A stretch of DNA of 64,000 nt from Roseovarius bejariae (lineage in GTDB: Bacteria > Pseudomonadota > Alphaproteobacteria > Rhodobacterales > Rhodobacteraceae), in the NCBI RefSeq assembly GCF_009669325.1, contig NZ_SZWE01000001.1, forward strand, positions 1,741,501 through 1,805,500. The letters are read 5' to 3'. Of this stretch, positions 43,452 to 53,809 are shown piece after piece. The position numbers were made by a program, and so were the translations under genes. The first letter of the stretch is position 1; every line of letters starts with the position of its first letter. The notes beneath the pieces were generated by a model that saw only the letters and a program-made list of their open reading frames with translations, had not been told where the DNA came from and searched no databases.

Positions 43452-43480
43452 AACAAGGGGCGCCAATAGCGCCCCTTGTT
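43452..43480. terminator. intrinsic terminator after the symporter gene
   Basis: A perfect 12-bp stem, AACAAGGGGCGC with GCGCCCCTTGTT and a five-base loop, lies nine bases after the symporter stop and separates it from the DUF294 gene. So the symporter pair and the regulatory genes are probably separate transcripts. Confidence 0.8.
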
Positions 43481-43488
43481 GTATCGCA

Positions 43489-45273
43489 TTAGTGGTCGGC
43501 GGCTGCCGCGCCTGCCCCTTTTGGCACGCGGACACTTTCGACCAGATCGTCGATTTCCTGCGGGATCGGATCGGACGACTTCGACACGATGAAGGCCACC
43601 GCGAAGTTGATCATCGCACCGACTGCCCCGAAGGAGGTCGACTTGATCGTGCCAAGCAGCGGATCGGCATCGGTGAAGCTGTTCGTGCCGGGGATGAAGA
43701 ACCACCCCTTGTGCAGGAAGATATAGACCAGCGTCACGATCAGACCGGCCAGCATCCCCGCCACGGCGCCCTTGTTGTTCACCTTGGTAAAGATGCCCAT
43801 CATCAGCGCCGGGAAGATCGAGGCCGCAGCCAGACCGAAGGCAAGCGCCACCGTCTGCGCCGCAAAGCCCGGCGGGTTCAGCCCCAGGTAGGAGGCCACG
43901 ACAATGGCCACCGCCATCGCGACACGGGCCGACAGAAGTTCACCCTTTTCGCTGATGTTCGGGTTGAACTGACCCTTGATCAGGTCGTGGCTTACCGCCG
44001 AGGAAATCGCCAGCAACAGGCCCGCCGCCGTGGACAGGGCCGCGGCCAGACCACCAGCCGCCACCAAGCCGATCACCCAACCCGGCAGGTTGGCGATCTC
44101 GGGGTTGGCCAGAACAAGGATGTCGCGGTTGAAATTGGTCAGCTCGTTGCCTTCCCAACCGGCTTCGGCGGCCTTGGCCTGCATCTCGGCATTACCATCA
44201 TTGTAATACTGAATACGGCCATCGCCGTTCTTGTCTTCCCAACCCAGAAGGCCGGTCGTCTGCCACGTCGCCATCCAGTCATACGCCGGATCGCTTTCGA
44301 TCTGTTCGACCGAAACGGCCTGACCGCTTGTGCCTTCCGGCCACATCAGCTCGGTGATGTTGAGACGCGCCATGGCACCCACAGCCGGGGCCGTGAGGTA
44401 AAGCAAGGCGATAAAGACAAGCGCCCAACCGGCCGACCAACGGGCATCCGCCACTTTCGGCACGGTGAAAAAGCGCATGATCACGTGCGGCAGACCGGCG
44501 GTCCCGATCATCAGCGACAGGGTGAACAGCACCATGTTCAGCGTATCGGCGTGGTGCGCCGTGTACTCGTTAAAGCCCAGCTCGGTCACGATCTGGTCCA
44601 GCTTGGCCAGAAGCGGCTCACCCGATGCGGCATGATCACCGAACAGGCCAAGGGCCGGAATCGGGTTGCCGGTCAGTTGCAGCGAGATGAAGATCGCAGG
44701 GATGGTGTAGGCAAGGATAAGCACGACATATTGCGCCACCTGCGTATAGGTCACGCCCTTCATGCCGCCGAAAACGGCATAGGCGAAGACCACACAGGCC
44801 CCGATCAACAGGCCGGTCGTGTTGTCGACCTCAAGGAAGCGGCCAAAGGCCACGCCCACGCCGGTCATCTGGCCGATCACATAGGTCGTCGAGGCGACGA
44901 TCAAACAGATCACGGCCACAAGGCGCGCCGTGGGGCTGTAGAAGCGATCACCGATGAACTCCGACACGGTGAACTTGCCGAACTTCCGCAGGTACGGGGC
45001 CAGCAACAGCGCCAGAAGCACATAACCACCAGTCCAGCCCATCAGGAAGGACGAGTTGTCATAGCCGGTAAAGGCGATCAGGCCCGCCATCGAGATGAAC
45101 GAGGCCGCCGACATCCAGTCAGCCGCAGTTGCCATACCGTTGGTGACAGGGTGAACACCACGCCCGGCGGCATAGAATTCACTGGTCGATCCGGCACGCG
45201 CCCAGATGGCGATACCGATATAAAGCGCGAAAGACGCGCCAACGAAAAGCAGGTTAAGTGTAAACTGATCCAT
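43489..45273 (-). CDS. sodium:solute symporter, large subunit (VC_2705 type, ActP-like)
   Basis: Member of the SSS/SLC5 transporters, 594 residues with about 13 membrane helices. Family segments include FYAAGRGVHPVTNGMATAAD, MSAASFISMAGLIAF and GTAGLPHVIMRFFTVPKVAD. A 100-residue loop between helices carries a calcium-loop-like DKNGDGRIQ motif (residues 347-355). The VC_2705 subfamily pairs with the small DUF4212 subunit encoded just upstream. Acetate or another short carboxylate is the usual guess from ActP similarity, but the substrate is not shown by sequence. Confidence 0.9.
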   Translation of the reverse strand: MDQFTLNLLFVGASFALYIGIAIWARAGSTSEFYAAGRGVHPVTNGMATAADWMSAASFISMAGLIAFTGYDNSSFLMGWTGGYVLLALLLAPYLRKFGKFTVSEFIGDRFYSPTARLVAVICLIVASTTYVIGQMTGVGVAFGRFLEVDNTTGLLIGACVVFAYAVFGGMKGVTYTQVAQYVVLILAYTIPAIFISLQLTGNPIPALGLFGDHAASGEPLLAKLDQIVTELGFNEYTAHHADTLNMVLFTLSLMIGTAGLPHVIMRFFTVPKVADARWSAGWALVFIALLYLTAPAVGAMARLNITELMWPEGTSGQAVSVEQIESDPAYDWMATWQTTGLLGWEDKNGDGRIQYYNDGNAEMQAKAAEAGWEGNELTNFNRDILVLANPEIANLPGWVIGLVAAGGLAAALSTAAGLLLAISSAVSHDLIKGQFNPNISEKGELLSARVAMAVAIVVASYLGLNPPGFAAQTVALAFGLAAASIFPALMMGIFTKVNNKGAVAGMLAGLIVTLVYIFLHKGWFFIPGTNSFTDADPLLGTIKSTSFGAVGAMINFAVAFIVSKSSDPIPQEIDDLVESVRVPKGAGAAAADH

Positions 45274-45284
45274 CTATCAGGCCC

Positions 45285-45545
45285 TCACTCTTCGCCAACG
45301 CCATGTTCGGCGTCCAGCTTGTTCATGCGCCAAGCGTAGAAGAAGATCAGGCCAAGAAAGACCAGAATCGACCCCTGCTGCGCGAACCAGAAGCCCAGAT
45401 CGGTGCCGCCTACGGCGATCCCCGACAAGGCCGGGCGCAGCAGAATACCGAACCCGAACGACACCAGGGCCCAGATTACCAGGCTCCCGATAATAAGACG
45501 CAGATTGGCTTTCCAATATGCGTTGTTAGAAGACTCTTCGGACAC
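45285..45545 (-). CDS. symporter small subunit (DUF4212)
   Basis: An 86-residue protein with two membrane helices (LIIGSLVIWALVSFGFGILL and GSILVFLGLIFFYAWRMNKL) and the N-terminal YWKANLRL. This matches the DUF4212 small subunit found directly upstream of VC_2705-type symporters. Eleven bases separate it from the large subunit. Confidence 0.9.
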   Translation of the reverse strand: MSEESSNNAYWKANLRLIIGSLVIWALVSFGFGILLRPALSGIAVGGTDLGFWFAQQGSILVFLGLIFFYAWRMNKLDAEHGVGEE

Positions 45546-45607
45546 TTCTTGCCCTCCCGTTCCAGTTTCCTCTTAACCGTTTGCGCAGGCGCGCAATCGG
45601 ATCTCCC

Positions 45608-46294
45608 TTACGCGACCACCTGTTCGACGATCGCGGTCAGCTCTTTTGCGATGGCGTCGATATCGCCCATCGCATCGACACGCTTCAGCGCACCCTTGTT
45701 GTCGTAGTAAGCAATCAACGGCGCAGTCTGTGCGTGATACGCCTTGAGCCGCTGCGAGACGGTTTCGGCGTTGTCATCGGCACGGCGCGTCATGTCGGTA
45801 CCACCGCATTTGTCGCATTTGCCCTCGGTCCGGGGCTGCTTGAATTCGTCGTGGTATCCTTCGCCGCAATTGGCACAGGTAAATCGCCCGGCAACGCGGG
45901 TGACCATGGCGTCGTCGTCCACCTCAAGGCTGATCGCGGCACTGATCTTGCTGCCGCTTTCCGCCATCAACCCGTCAAGGGCCTCGGCCTGCGCCGTGGT
46001 GCGCGGGAAGCCATCAAGGATCACACCACGCGCGCAATCATCCTCGGCCAGCCGGTCACGAAGAATGGCAATGACGATATCGTCGCTCACCAGATTACCG
46101 GCCTCCATAACGGCCTTGGCCTGTTTACCGGCCTCGGTCCCTGCTGCCACGGCAGCACGTAGCAGATCGCCGGTGCTCAACTGCACAAGGCCGAAACGCT
46201 CTTGCAGCATCCGGGCCTGCGTACCCTTGCCCGCGCCCGGCGGCCCCAAAAGAATAAGATTGGCCGCCGATTGCGACGCTTGCGGTCCGTCCAT
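45608..46294 (-). CDS. adk: adenylate kinase
   Basis: Converts AMP and ATP to two ADP. P-loop LLGPPGAGKGTQARML, NMP domain STGDLLRAAV, and VILDGFPRTTAQAEALD. The LID domain contains four cysteines (CANCGEGYHDEF and CDKCGGTD), so it should bind a structural zinc as in long-form bacterial enzymes. The 228-residue length is usual apart from a nine-residue N-terminal extension (MDGPQASQS). GAGGAGG precedes the ATG. Unlike many bacteria it is not beside secY here. Confidence 0.95.
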   Translation of the reverse strand: MDGPQASQSAANLILLGPPGAGKGTQARMLQERFGLVQLSTGDLLRAAVAAGTEAGKQAKAVMEAGNLVSDDIVIAILRDRLAEDDCARGVILDGFPRTTAQAEALDGLMAESGSKISAAISLEVDDDAMVTRVAGRFTCANCGEGYHDEFKQPRTEGKCDKCGGTDMTRRADDNAETVSQRLKAYHAQTAPLIAYYDNKGALKRVDAMGDIDAIAKELTAIVEQVVA

Positions 46295-46739
46295 CACTAA
46301 TGTCCTCCTCTATCCTTGGTGGAGTCGCCCCCGCCAAGGCCCTGATGCTGTGACCCGGAATGCCGCCCGCTCCTCCCGACGCGGCATCGCAGAAATATTG
46401 TTGCGATTTCGGACACCCAAGTTACGTATTCGTTCGCATACAATAATTGAAAATAGTAAATTTTGGAATATGTACCTGATACTGCGTATTTTTTTGGAAA
46501 TTTTATTTACTTACTAAAGCTCAATTTTTGTAAATTGATTAACAAGAACAATGTTTTCCCTTGGATTTCAACGCTCTGCTCGGTTTCGAGAAAGACACGG
46601 TATGGCCTTTCAACTCTGCATTGCAGCATCACATCTAAGGCATCACGACGATTTAGGCCTTAAAATCAACAGCCACCTGCCAAGTCATCGAATCATGCCA
46701 ATGCATAATTCGCATTTGAAGCTTATCCTCCGGATTTGA

Positions 46740-46882
46740 TGTTTGGCGTTTTCCACGGCCCGCGCTAATGTCGTTCTCAGCAGGCCAGGATGGCCGGAAC
46801 CTAATCCAGTGACACGTGTGGTGTGTAGGGAGCACGTGGGGTAACGGAGGGTACCGGCATCCGCCGCTGCCCTCCGTTTTTT
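46740..46882 (+). ncRNA. possible small RNA ending at an orphan terminator
   Basis: No plausible gene on the plus strand precedes the strong terminator at 46843-46882, so a short non-coding transcript is inferred. The region contains local inverted repeats (GGCC-n-GGCC near 46780-46800, two CACGTG palindromes near 46813 and 46833). The 5' end is a guess. The upstream 46380-46740 interval is markedly AT-rich and could hold its promoter and that of adk. No known RNA family is recognised. Confidence 0.35.
46843..46882 (+). terminator. intrinsic terminator with no assigned upstream gene
   Basis: AACGGAGGG and CCCTCCGTT form a nine-pair stem closed by an 18-base loop and followed by six T on the plus strand. 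On the minus strand no T run follows, so it is oriented against the EVE gene that ends nine bases away. Confidence 0.75.
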
Positions 46883-46891
46883 ACGAGACCT

Positions 46892-47311
46892 TTACGCAGG
46901 CAATCCTGCCAGTTCGCGCACAATACGCCACTCCGCATCGCTCACTGGCTGAACGGACAGGCGTGAGTTCTTGACAAGCACCATATCGGCCAGCCGCTCA
47001 TCCTGCTTGATCATGTCCAGCGTCACAGGTGTTTTGACACTCTCAATTGCCTTGATGTCCACGCATTCCCAACGCGGATCGTCGGTTGTGCTGTCGGGGT
47101 GGGCCTCGGCGATCACTTCGACAATCCCGACAACCGCCTTTTCCTTTTGGCTGTGGTAGAAAAAGCCGCGGTCGCCCACGGCCATCTCGCGCATGAAATT
47201 GCGGGCCTGATAATTGCGCACACCATCCCATTCCTCGCCGGTGTCGCCCTTGGCCTTCTGGTCGTCCCAGCTCCATGTCGAGGGTTCGGATTTGAACAGC
47301 CAATACCGCAT
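46892..47311 (-). CDS. EVE domain protein
   Basis: A 139-residue single-domain protein of the EVE family (PUA-like fold, related to human THYN1), which reads modified bases in nucleic acids. Conserved features are YWLFKSEPSTWSWDDQ, WDGVRNYQARNFMREMAVGD and GFFYHSQKEKAVVGIVEVI. It is four bases after a YciI-like gene, forming a run with gpsA and tsaD. The exact ligand is unknown. Confidence 0.92.
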   Translation of the reverse strand: MRYWLFKSEPSTWSWDDQKAKGDTGEEWDGVRNYQARNFMREMAVGDRGFFYHSQKEKAVVGIVEVIAEAHPDSTTDDPRWECVDIKAIESVKTPVTLDMIKQDERLADMVLVKNSRLSVQPVSDAEWRIVRELAGLPA

Positions 47312-47314
47312 TGT

Positions 47315-47584
47315 TCAGATCACCTTTTTCCACGGGATCAATTCGACTGAATCGAACAACCCCGCCTTGGCATAAGGGTCATTATCGGCCCATCCCTGCG
47401 CGGCCGCCATATCCTCGACCTCAAGAATGACCAGAGAGCCGATCATCTCGCCTGCATCATCCAAAAGCGGCCCGGCCTGCGCGACCACGCCGGTTTCTTT
47501 GATATATGCAAGATGCGCCTCACGGTTGGCTTTCCGAATGTTCAGCGCGCCGGGCTTGTCGCGGGCGATCAGGGCAATCAGCAT
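47315..47584 (-). CDS. YciI-like protein
   Basis: An 89-residue alpha/beta protein of the YciI/YCII superfamily (dimeric ferredoxin-like fold). Visible features are MLIALIARDKPGALNIRKAN, REAHLAYIKETGVVAQAGPL and WADNDPYAKAGLFDSVELIP. The conserved His-Asp pair expected of the family (HLAYI, NDPY) is present. The biochemical role of these proteins is unsettled. Its ATG abuts the gpsA stop. Confidence 0.9.
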   Translation of the reverse strand: MLIALIARDKPGALNIRKANREAHLAYIKETGVVAQAGPLLDDAGEMIGSLVILEVEDMAAAQGWADNDPYAKAGLFDSVELIPWKKVI

Positions 47585-48544
47585 TCATTCTTCCTTCAAT
47601 GGTCGTGACAAAAGCATATCCATCGCCTGATCCACCTGCAATTCCCCAGATATCAACCCGGTGATCGCGGTCGTGATCGGCATTTCAAGGCCAAGGGCCT
47701 GCGCCTTTTCGTGCACCGCACGGGCCGTTGCCGCGCCCTCTACGGTAACCGACGGATCAAAGGCTTCGTTTCGGCCCAAACTCAGCCCGAAACGGTAGTT
47801 TCTGGATTGCTCCGAAGTACAGGTCAGAACCAGATCACCGAATCCCGACAGGCCTGCCAGGGTCTCGGGCTCGGCGCCCAAGGCCACGGCCATGCGTGTC
47901 ATCTCGGCAAAGCCACGGGTCATCAGGGCGGCGCGGGCACTGTCCCCCAAGGCCGCGCCCATGACGACACCCGCCCCGATGGCCATGACATTCTTCAAAG
48001 CCCCGCCAAGCTCGGCCCCGATGGTATCGCTGGTGCGATAAATCCGCAGGTTGGGCGTTGTCAGGGCCTGCTGAAGGGCTTCCCCAGCCCGAACATCCGC
48101 ACAGGCGAGGGTCAGCGCCGTCGGAAGGCCCTTGGCGATATCCGCCGCAAACGATGGCCCGGTCAGGATCGCGGGTGTCGCGGCGTGGCAAATCTCCTGA
48201 ACGATCTGAACGGGGCCTTTGCCGGTACTCAGTTCCATACCCTTGCAACAGGCCACAAGACGGGCTTGCGAAAGCACGCCCCGATGCCCTTCAAGCACGC
48301 CGCGCAGGCGCTGCATGGGAACCGCCAGAAGGACCGTATCCTCACTTGAAAACGTCTCTAACCCGGCACAAAACGTGATATTTGTTGGCAGTGGAACCCC
48401 CGGCAAACGCCGTTCGTTCTGCCCTGTGCGTTGCATTGCCTCGACATGGCGCGCGTCATGCGCCCACAGGCGAACCGGCCCATTCCGGGACAGGGATACC
48501 GCCAAGGCCGTACCAAAAGCGCCCGCGCCCATCACCGTGATCAT
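47585..48544 (-). CDS. gpsA: NAD(P)-dependent glycerol-3-phosphate dehydrogenase
   Basis: Reduces dihydroxyacetone phosphate to sn-glycerol 3-phosphate for phospholipid synthesis. The dinucleotide-binding motif is [20 protein letters not shown], substrate-binding [17 protein letters not shown], and the catalytic Lys is in [16 protein letters not shown]. The 319-residue length is standard. The start overlaps the tsaD stop by ATGA, so gpsA follows tsaD in one transcript, a common alphaproteobacterial order. Confidence 0.95.
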   Translation of the reverse strand: MITVMGAGAFGTALAVSLSRNGPVRLWAHDARHVEAMQRTGQNERRLPGVPLPTNITFCAGLETFSSEDTVLLAVPMQRLRGVLEGHRGVLSQARLVACCKGMELSTGKGPVQIVQEICHAATPAILTGPSFAADIAKGLPTALTLACADVRAGEALQQALTTPNLRIYRTSDTIGAELGGALKNVMAIGAGVVMGAALGDSARAALMTRGFAEMTRMAVALGAEPETLAGLSGFGDLVLTCTSEQSRNYRFGLSLGRNEAFDPSVTVEGAATARAVHEKAQALGLEMPITTAITGLISGELQVDQAMDMLLSRPLKEE

Positions 48545-49635
48545 GCCTTGGCCCCCTTCTTGCCACCGCCCAACATCCCCGGGCGGCTTTGATCCAACGG
48601 CCACCGGGGACGCGCCGCAAGGTCCATCCCGTCACGCCGACCCAAAGCGAACAGTTCCGCACCGGCATAGGCAATCATCGCCGCGTTATCGGTGCAAAGT
48701 TTCAGGGGCGGCGCCAGGAATCTTGCCTCGAACTGCGCTGCAACAGTCTCTAATTCCGCCCGAATTGCCCCATTGGCGGCAACACCGCCAGCCACGGCAA
48801 TCACTGGCTCTGCCGGGTTTTCCTGACAATAAAGCGCCATGGCGCGGCGTGTCTTTTCGGCCAGAACATCCACCACGGCCGCCTGAAACCCGGCGCAAAG
48901 ATCGGCCCGATCCCGACGCGTCAATCCGCCTTTCTCGGCCACCAAAGCATCCCGTGCACGCAGAACCGCGGTTTTCAACCCGGAGAAGGACATATCGCAA
49001 CCGGGCCGGTCCAGCAGAGGCCGCGGCAGCCTGAACCGCCCCGCATCACCATTCGCCGCCTCACGCTCGACCGCCGGGCCACCGGGCTGCACTAGGCCCA
49101 GAAGACGGGCGACCTTGTCAAATGCCTCACCCGGCGCATCATCGATCGTGCCACCGAGCCGGGTAAAATCCTCGGGGCCGCGTACAATCAGGAACTGGCA
49201 ATGCCCCCCCGACACCAGAAGCATCAGGTAAGGATAAGCCACCCCATCCGTCAGGCGCGGCGTCAGGGCGTGCCCGGCCAAATGGTTCACCCCGATCAAG
49301 GGCAGGCCAGTGCCCGCCGCGATCCCCTTGGCGCACATCACGCCGGACAGGACCCCGCCGATCAGGCCAGGCCCCGATGTCACGGCCACGGCATCGAGAT
49401 CGCCAAATCCAACACCAGCCTCCGTCATAGCCGCAGCTACCGAAGTATCCAGCTTCTCGGCATGGGCCCTTGCCGCGATCTCGGGCACGACACCGCCAAA
49501 ATCCTCGTGCAGGGCGGTCTGCCCGTGCACTATGGACGACAAAACCTCGGGCCCATCTGGTCCAACCCGCACGATGGCCGCCGCCGTATCGTCACAGCTA
49601 CTTTCCAAGCCAAGAATCGTCAGGGTCTTGTTCAT
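48541..49635 (-). CDS. tsaD: tRNA N6-threonylcarbamoyladenosine synthase subunit TsaD
   Basis: Catalytic subunit that transfers threonylcarbamoyl to A37 of ANN-decoding tRNAs. The Kae1/TsaD motifs are [15 protein letters not shown], the metal-binding HLAGH in [13 protein letters not shown], and [13 protein letters not shown]. The ATP-binding [15 protein letters not shown] and [14 protein letters not shown] follow. Length 364. The ATG at 49635 begins the family N-terminus [13 protein letters not shown]. It is divergent from hemD with a 72-base spacer. Confidence 0.95.
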   Translation of the reverse strand: MNKTLTILGLESSCDDTAAAIVRVGPDGPEVLSSIVHGQTALHEDFGGVVPEIAARAHAEKLDTSVAAAMTEAGVGFGDLDAVAVTSGPGLIGGVLSGVMCAKGIAAGTGLPLIGVNHLAGHALTPRLTDGVAYPYLMLLVSGGHCQFLIVRGPEDFTRLGGTIDDAPGEAFDKVARLLGLVQPGGPAVEREAANGDAGRFRLPRPLLDRPGCDMSFSGLKTAVLRARDALVAEKGGLTRRDRADLCAGFQAAVVDVLAEKTRRAMALYCQENPAEPVIAVAGGVAANGAIRAELETVAAQFEARFLAPPLKLCTDNAAMIAYAGAELFALGRRDGMDLAARPRWPLDQSRPGMLGGGKKGAKA

Positions 49636-49707
49636 CGCGCGGCCCGTTGCATGAATGCTGATAGGCAGGTAACACCAAGGTGTGAAACAGACAACTGTGG
49701 ACACCCG

Positions 49708-50436
49708 ATGACGGCAAGCATCCTGATCACCCGGCCGGACCCGGCGGGCACCACATTTGCCGGCATGCTTCGTACAAAACTCGGCGAAAACTGTACGATT
49801 TGTACATCTCCACTGATGCAGATCGAGGTCTGCGCCAATTTGCCCGACCTTGTCGGCACAGGCACCCTCATCTTCACTTCGCGTCACGGGGTCGAGGCCT
49901 TCGCGCAACTCACCGACCGGCGTGATATTCCCGCCTATGCCGTGGGCGAGGCAACAGGACAGGCCGCGCGCGACATCGGGTTGACGGTAACCGTTGGCGA
50001 AGGGGATGCAGAGCGTCTGATAAAACAGATCGTCGCCGACAAACCAAATCTCCCATGCCTTCATCTGCGAGGTGAGCACGTGGCCGCCCCATTAGCAGAA
50101 ACCCTGACTTCCGCAGGGTTAGAGACACATGAAGCCGTGATCTACCTGCAAAGGCCATGCCCGCTCTCCGACGAGGCCCAACGACTTTTGCAAAAGCCGG
50201 ATCCCGTCATCCTACCGCTGTTTTCCCCCCGCAGTGCACGCCTTGCCTTTGCGCAGGAAAAGCACTCCAATTGGCAGGCCCCCCTGCATATCGTGGCCAT
50301 GAGCCAAGCCGTCGCTGATCAAGTCCCGGCAGGGCGCGCAAGCAGCATCAGCATTGCGGCAACACTCGATGCGATGGCCATGGTGCAAGCCACTGAACGG
50401 GCATGGATCAAAGCCAACCGACTTGAGGGCTGCTAA
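49708..50436 (+). CDS. hemD: uroporphyrinogen-III synthase
   Basis: Cyclises hydroxymethylbilane to uroporphyrinogen III in heme synthesis. The 242-residue product has the weakly conserved HemD fold: N-terminal [25 protein letters not shown], and the C-terminal [15 protein letters not shown] and [13 protein letters not shown]. Sequence conservation in this family is low, but the location beside Mic60 and hemY supports it. The first 100 bases of the gene contain three GTAC-centred motifs related to palindromes elsewhere in the window. Confidence 0.85.
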   Translation: MTASILITRPDPAGTTFAGMLRTKLGENCTICTSPLMQIEVCANLPDLVGTGTLIFTSRHGVEAFAQLTDRRDIPAYAVGEATGQAARDIGLTVTVGEGDAERLIKQIVADKPNLPCLHLRGEHVAAPLAETLTSAGLETHEAVIYLQRPCPLSDEAQRLLQKPDPVILPLFSPRSARLAFAQEKHSNWQAPLHIVAMSQAVADQVPAGRASSISIAATLDAMAMVQATERAWIKANRLEGC

Positions 50437-50495
50437 CCTGCGCATTAAGGTTCAAGAGTGCATCGCGCGCGCAAGATTCGAAAGGGTGTATTGTA

Positions 50496-51863
<1,368 letters not shown>

Positions 51864-51881
51864 ACCTGAAAGGGCGTTTTT

Positions 51882-53372
51882 ATGCTTTGGTCGATTATTA
51901 AAATAGTTGTTTTCGGCGCCCTGGTTGCCGCCGCGGCTTATGGCGCGTGGTTTCTTCTGGAACTGGACGGCGGTGTGCAAATCGTCATGGCCGGGTATGA
52001 GTTCAACCTGACGCCAATGATGACGGTGATCGCGCTTGTGCTTCTGGTTCTGGCGATCTGGATCATCCTGAAACTGGCGGGCCTGTTGATCGCGGTGCTG
52101 AAGTTCATCAACGGCGATGAAACGGCCCTTTCGCGGTACTTCGATCGGAACCGTCAGGAAAAGGGCTATCGCGCACTTTCCGAAGGCCTGCTTGCCTTGG
52201 CCTCGGGCGAAGGCGATGTCGCCATGGCCAAGGGCAACAAGGCCGAGAAGTACCTGAAGAAGCCGGCCCTGACCAACCTGATCACGGCACAGGCCGCCGA
52301 AATGTCGGGCGACCGCAAGAAGGCGGAATCTGTTTATAAGCGCTTGTTGAAAAACGAGAATACCCGTTTCGTGGGTGTCCGTGGCCTGATGAAACAGAAA
52401 CTCTCGGACGGCGATACCGAGACCGCTTTGAAACTGGCGGAAACCGCCTTTGCCCTCAAGCCCAAGCATGGCGAAGTGCAGGATGCGCTGTTGCAATTGC
52501 AGGCCAAGACCGAGGATTGGAAAGGCGCACGTGAGACCCTGAATGCCAAGCTGAAATATGGCACCCTGCCGCGTGATGTGCATAAACGGCGCGATGCCGT
52601 TCTGGCCTTGTCGGAAGCACGCGAGGTTCTGGAGGAAGGCCAAAGCATCGAGGCGCGAGAGGCGGCCATTGAGGCCAATCGCCTGTCGCCCGATCTGGTG
52701 CCTGCGGCGGTTTTGGCGGCGCGTGGTTATATCGACCAAGGCTCGAAACGCTATGCAACACGGGTGATCAAGAAGGCGTGGGATGTTCAGCCGCACCCCG
52801 ATCTGGCCGCCGCTTTCGCCGAGATCGAACCCGACGAGACGCCGGACAAACGCCTGAAACGCTTCAATAAATTGCTACGCGTTCATCCCGAAAACCGCGA
52901 GACCAAGCTGCTTGAAGCCGAGCTGCATATCGCCGCCGAAGACTTCCCGGCGGCGCGGCGGGCTTTGGGTGATCTGGCCGAGGGGGACCCGGATGCGCGG
53001 GCGCTGACGATCATGGCCGCGGTGGAGCGGGGCGAAGGCGCCTCGGACGCGGTGGTCAAGGGTTGGCTGGCGCGGGCGCTGTCGGCACCGCGCGGTCCGC
53101 AATGGGTGTGTGACAATTGCCATCATATACACGCCGAGTGGGTGCCGATCTGCGAGAATTGCGAGTCTTTCGACACGCTATCGTGGACAGCGCCACCGGC
53201 CCAATCGGTAAGTACGGCCACGGGTGTTGAGATGCTGCCGCTGATCGTTGGCGCGATCGAGGACAAGTCATTGGAAGACAACGAGGAATCCGAAGACGAC
53301 CACAGCGATGTCGTGGATGCCGAGATCGTTGAAGATGAGGGCGAAACACCCGAGGAACCAACCGAAAAATAA
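51882..53372 (+). CDS. hemY: HemY-like TPR membrane protein with C-terminal zinc ribbon
   Basis: HemY family, a membrane protein linked to heme synthesis loci, of uncertain function. Two N-terminal helices (IIKIVVFGALVAAAAYGAWF; MMTVIALVLLVLAIWIILKL) are followed by the HemY_N region and TPR repeats (ETALKLAETAFALKPKHGEV; AREAAIEANRLSPDLVPAAV). Near the C-terminus four cysteines, CDNC and CENC (residues 410-427), form a zinc ribbon of rubredoxin-knuckle type, followed by an acidic tail. 496 residues. Eighteen bases after the Mic60-like gene. Confidence 0.88.
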   Translation: MLWSIIKIVVFGALVAAAAYGAWFLLELDGGVQIVMAGYEFNLTPMMTVIALVLLVLAIWIILKLAGLLIAVLKFINGDETALSRYFDRNRQEKGYRALSEGLLALASGEGDVAMAKGNKAEKYLKKPALTNLITAQAAEMSGDRKKAESVYKRLLKNENTRFVGVRGLMKQKLSDGDTETALKLAETAFALKPKHGEVQDALLQLQAKTEDWKGARETLNAKLKYGTLPRDVHKRRDAVLALSEAREVLEEGQSIEAREAAIEANRLSPDLVPAAVLAARGYIDQGSKRYATRVIKKAWDVQPHPDLAAAFAEIEPDETPDKRLKRFNKLLRVHPENRETKLLEAELHIAAEDFPAARRALGDLAEGDPDARALTIMAAVERGEGASDAVVKGWLARALSAPRGPQWVCDNCHHIHAEWVPICENCESFDTLSWTAPPAQSVSTATGVEMLPLIVGAIEDKSLEDNEESEDDHSDVVDAEIVEDEGETPEEPTEK

Positions 53373-53416
53373 CGCTTCCACAGGGGCGCACGCGGTGCTA
53401 TAGCCGCGTCCCGAGT

Positions 53417-53492
53417 GCCGGTGTAGCTCAGCTGGTAGAGCACGTCATTCGTAATGATGGGGTCGTAGGTTCGAGTCCTATCACCGGCACCA
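53417..53492 (+). tRNA. tRNA-Thr, anticodon CGT
   Basis: A 76-base cloverleaf: acceptor GCCGGTG pairs with CACCGGC, the D arm is GCTCAGCTGGTAGAGC, and the anticodon stem CGTCA/TGATG encloses TTCGTAA. The T arm is GTAGG-TTCGAGT-CCTAT, and CCA is encoded at the 3' end. The CGT anticodon reads ACG threonine codons. Confidence 0.97.
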
Positions 53493-53652
53493 GATCTTCC
53501 CGAAATCCTGCGGCGGCAGCCAAAATGTGGCGAATCGGGCTCAAGCTCTTCGTTAACAAGGGAAATTCCAGTCTGCATCGCGTCTGTTATGCGTCGGTAT
53601 CACGTCGGTATTTTTCGCCGCACCCCGGCGGGTTAACAGGGCGCGCGGTGGG

Positions 53653-53687
53653 TTTTGTACGAAACGTACGCGAGTTTCGTACGTTTT
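53653..53687. promoter_or_regulatory. nested GTACG palindromes upstream of the SCP2 gene
   Basis: Two interleaved inverted repeats share a centre: GTACGAAAC with GTTTCGTAC (spacer 8) and AAACGTACG with CGTACGTTT (spacer 7). They lie about 125 bases before the SCP2 start and are the only feature seen in the 53493-53809 interval. The core resembles the TCGTACGA cluster at 38476-38555. Confidence 0.55.
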
Positions 53688-53809
53688 GGGAGACGGTTGA
53701 AAGTTTCACCCGTTGGCTAACCCGAAAGTACAATTCTCAGATCTCGACCCAGCGTCAAACTAGACACAGCACCCGAAAACCACTTCTATGCCGGGCGAAG
53801 GAGACGACC

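Noticed and set aside
43231..45339. 702-codon open frame antisense to the symporter
   Set aside because: Arg/His/Gln-rich shadow of a membrane protein gene; the opposite strand has a clear transporter.
46463..46739. Short plus-strand coding frames in the AT-rich adk-EVE spacer
   Set aside because: No ribosome-binding site, no recognisable protein, and codon use unlike the rest of the window.
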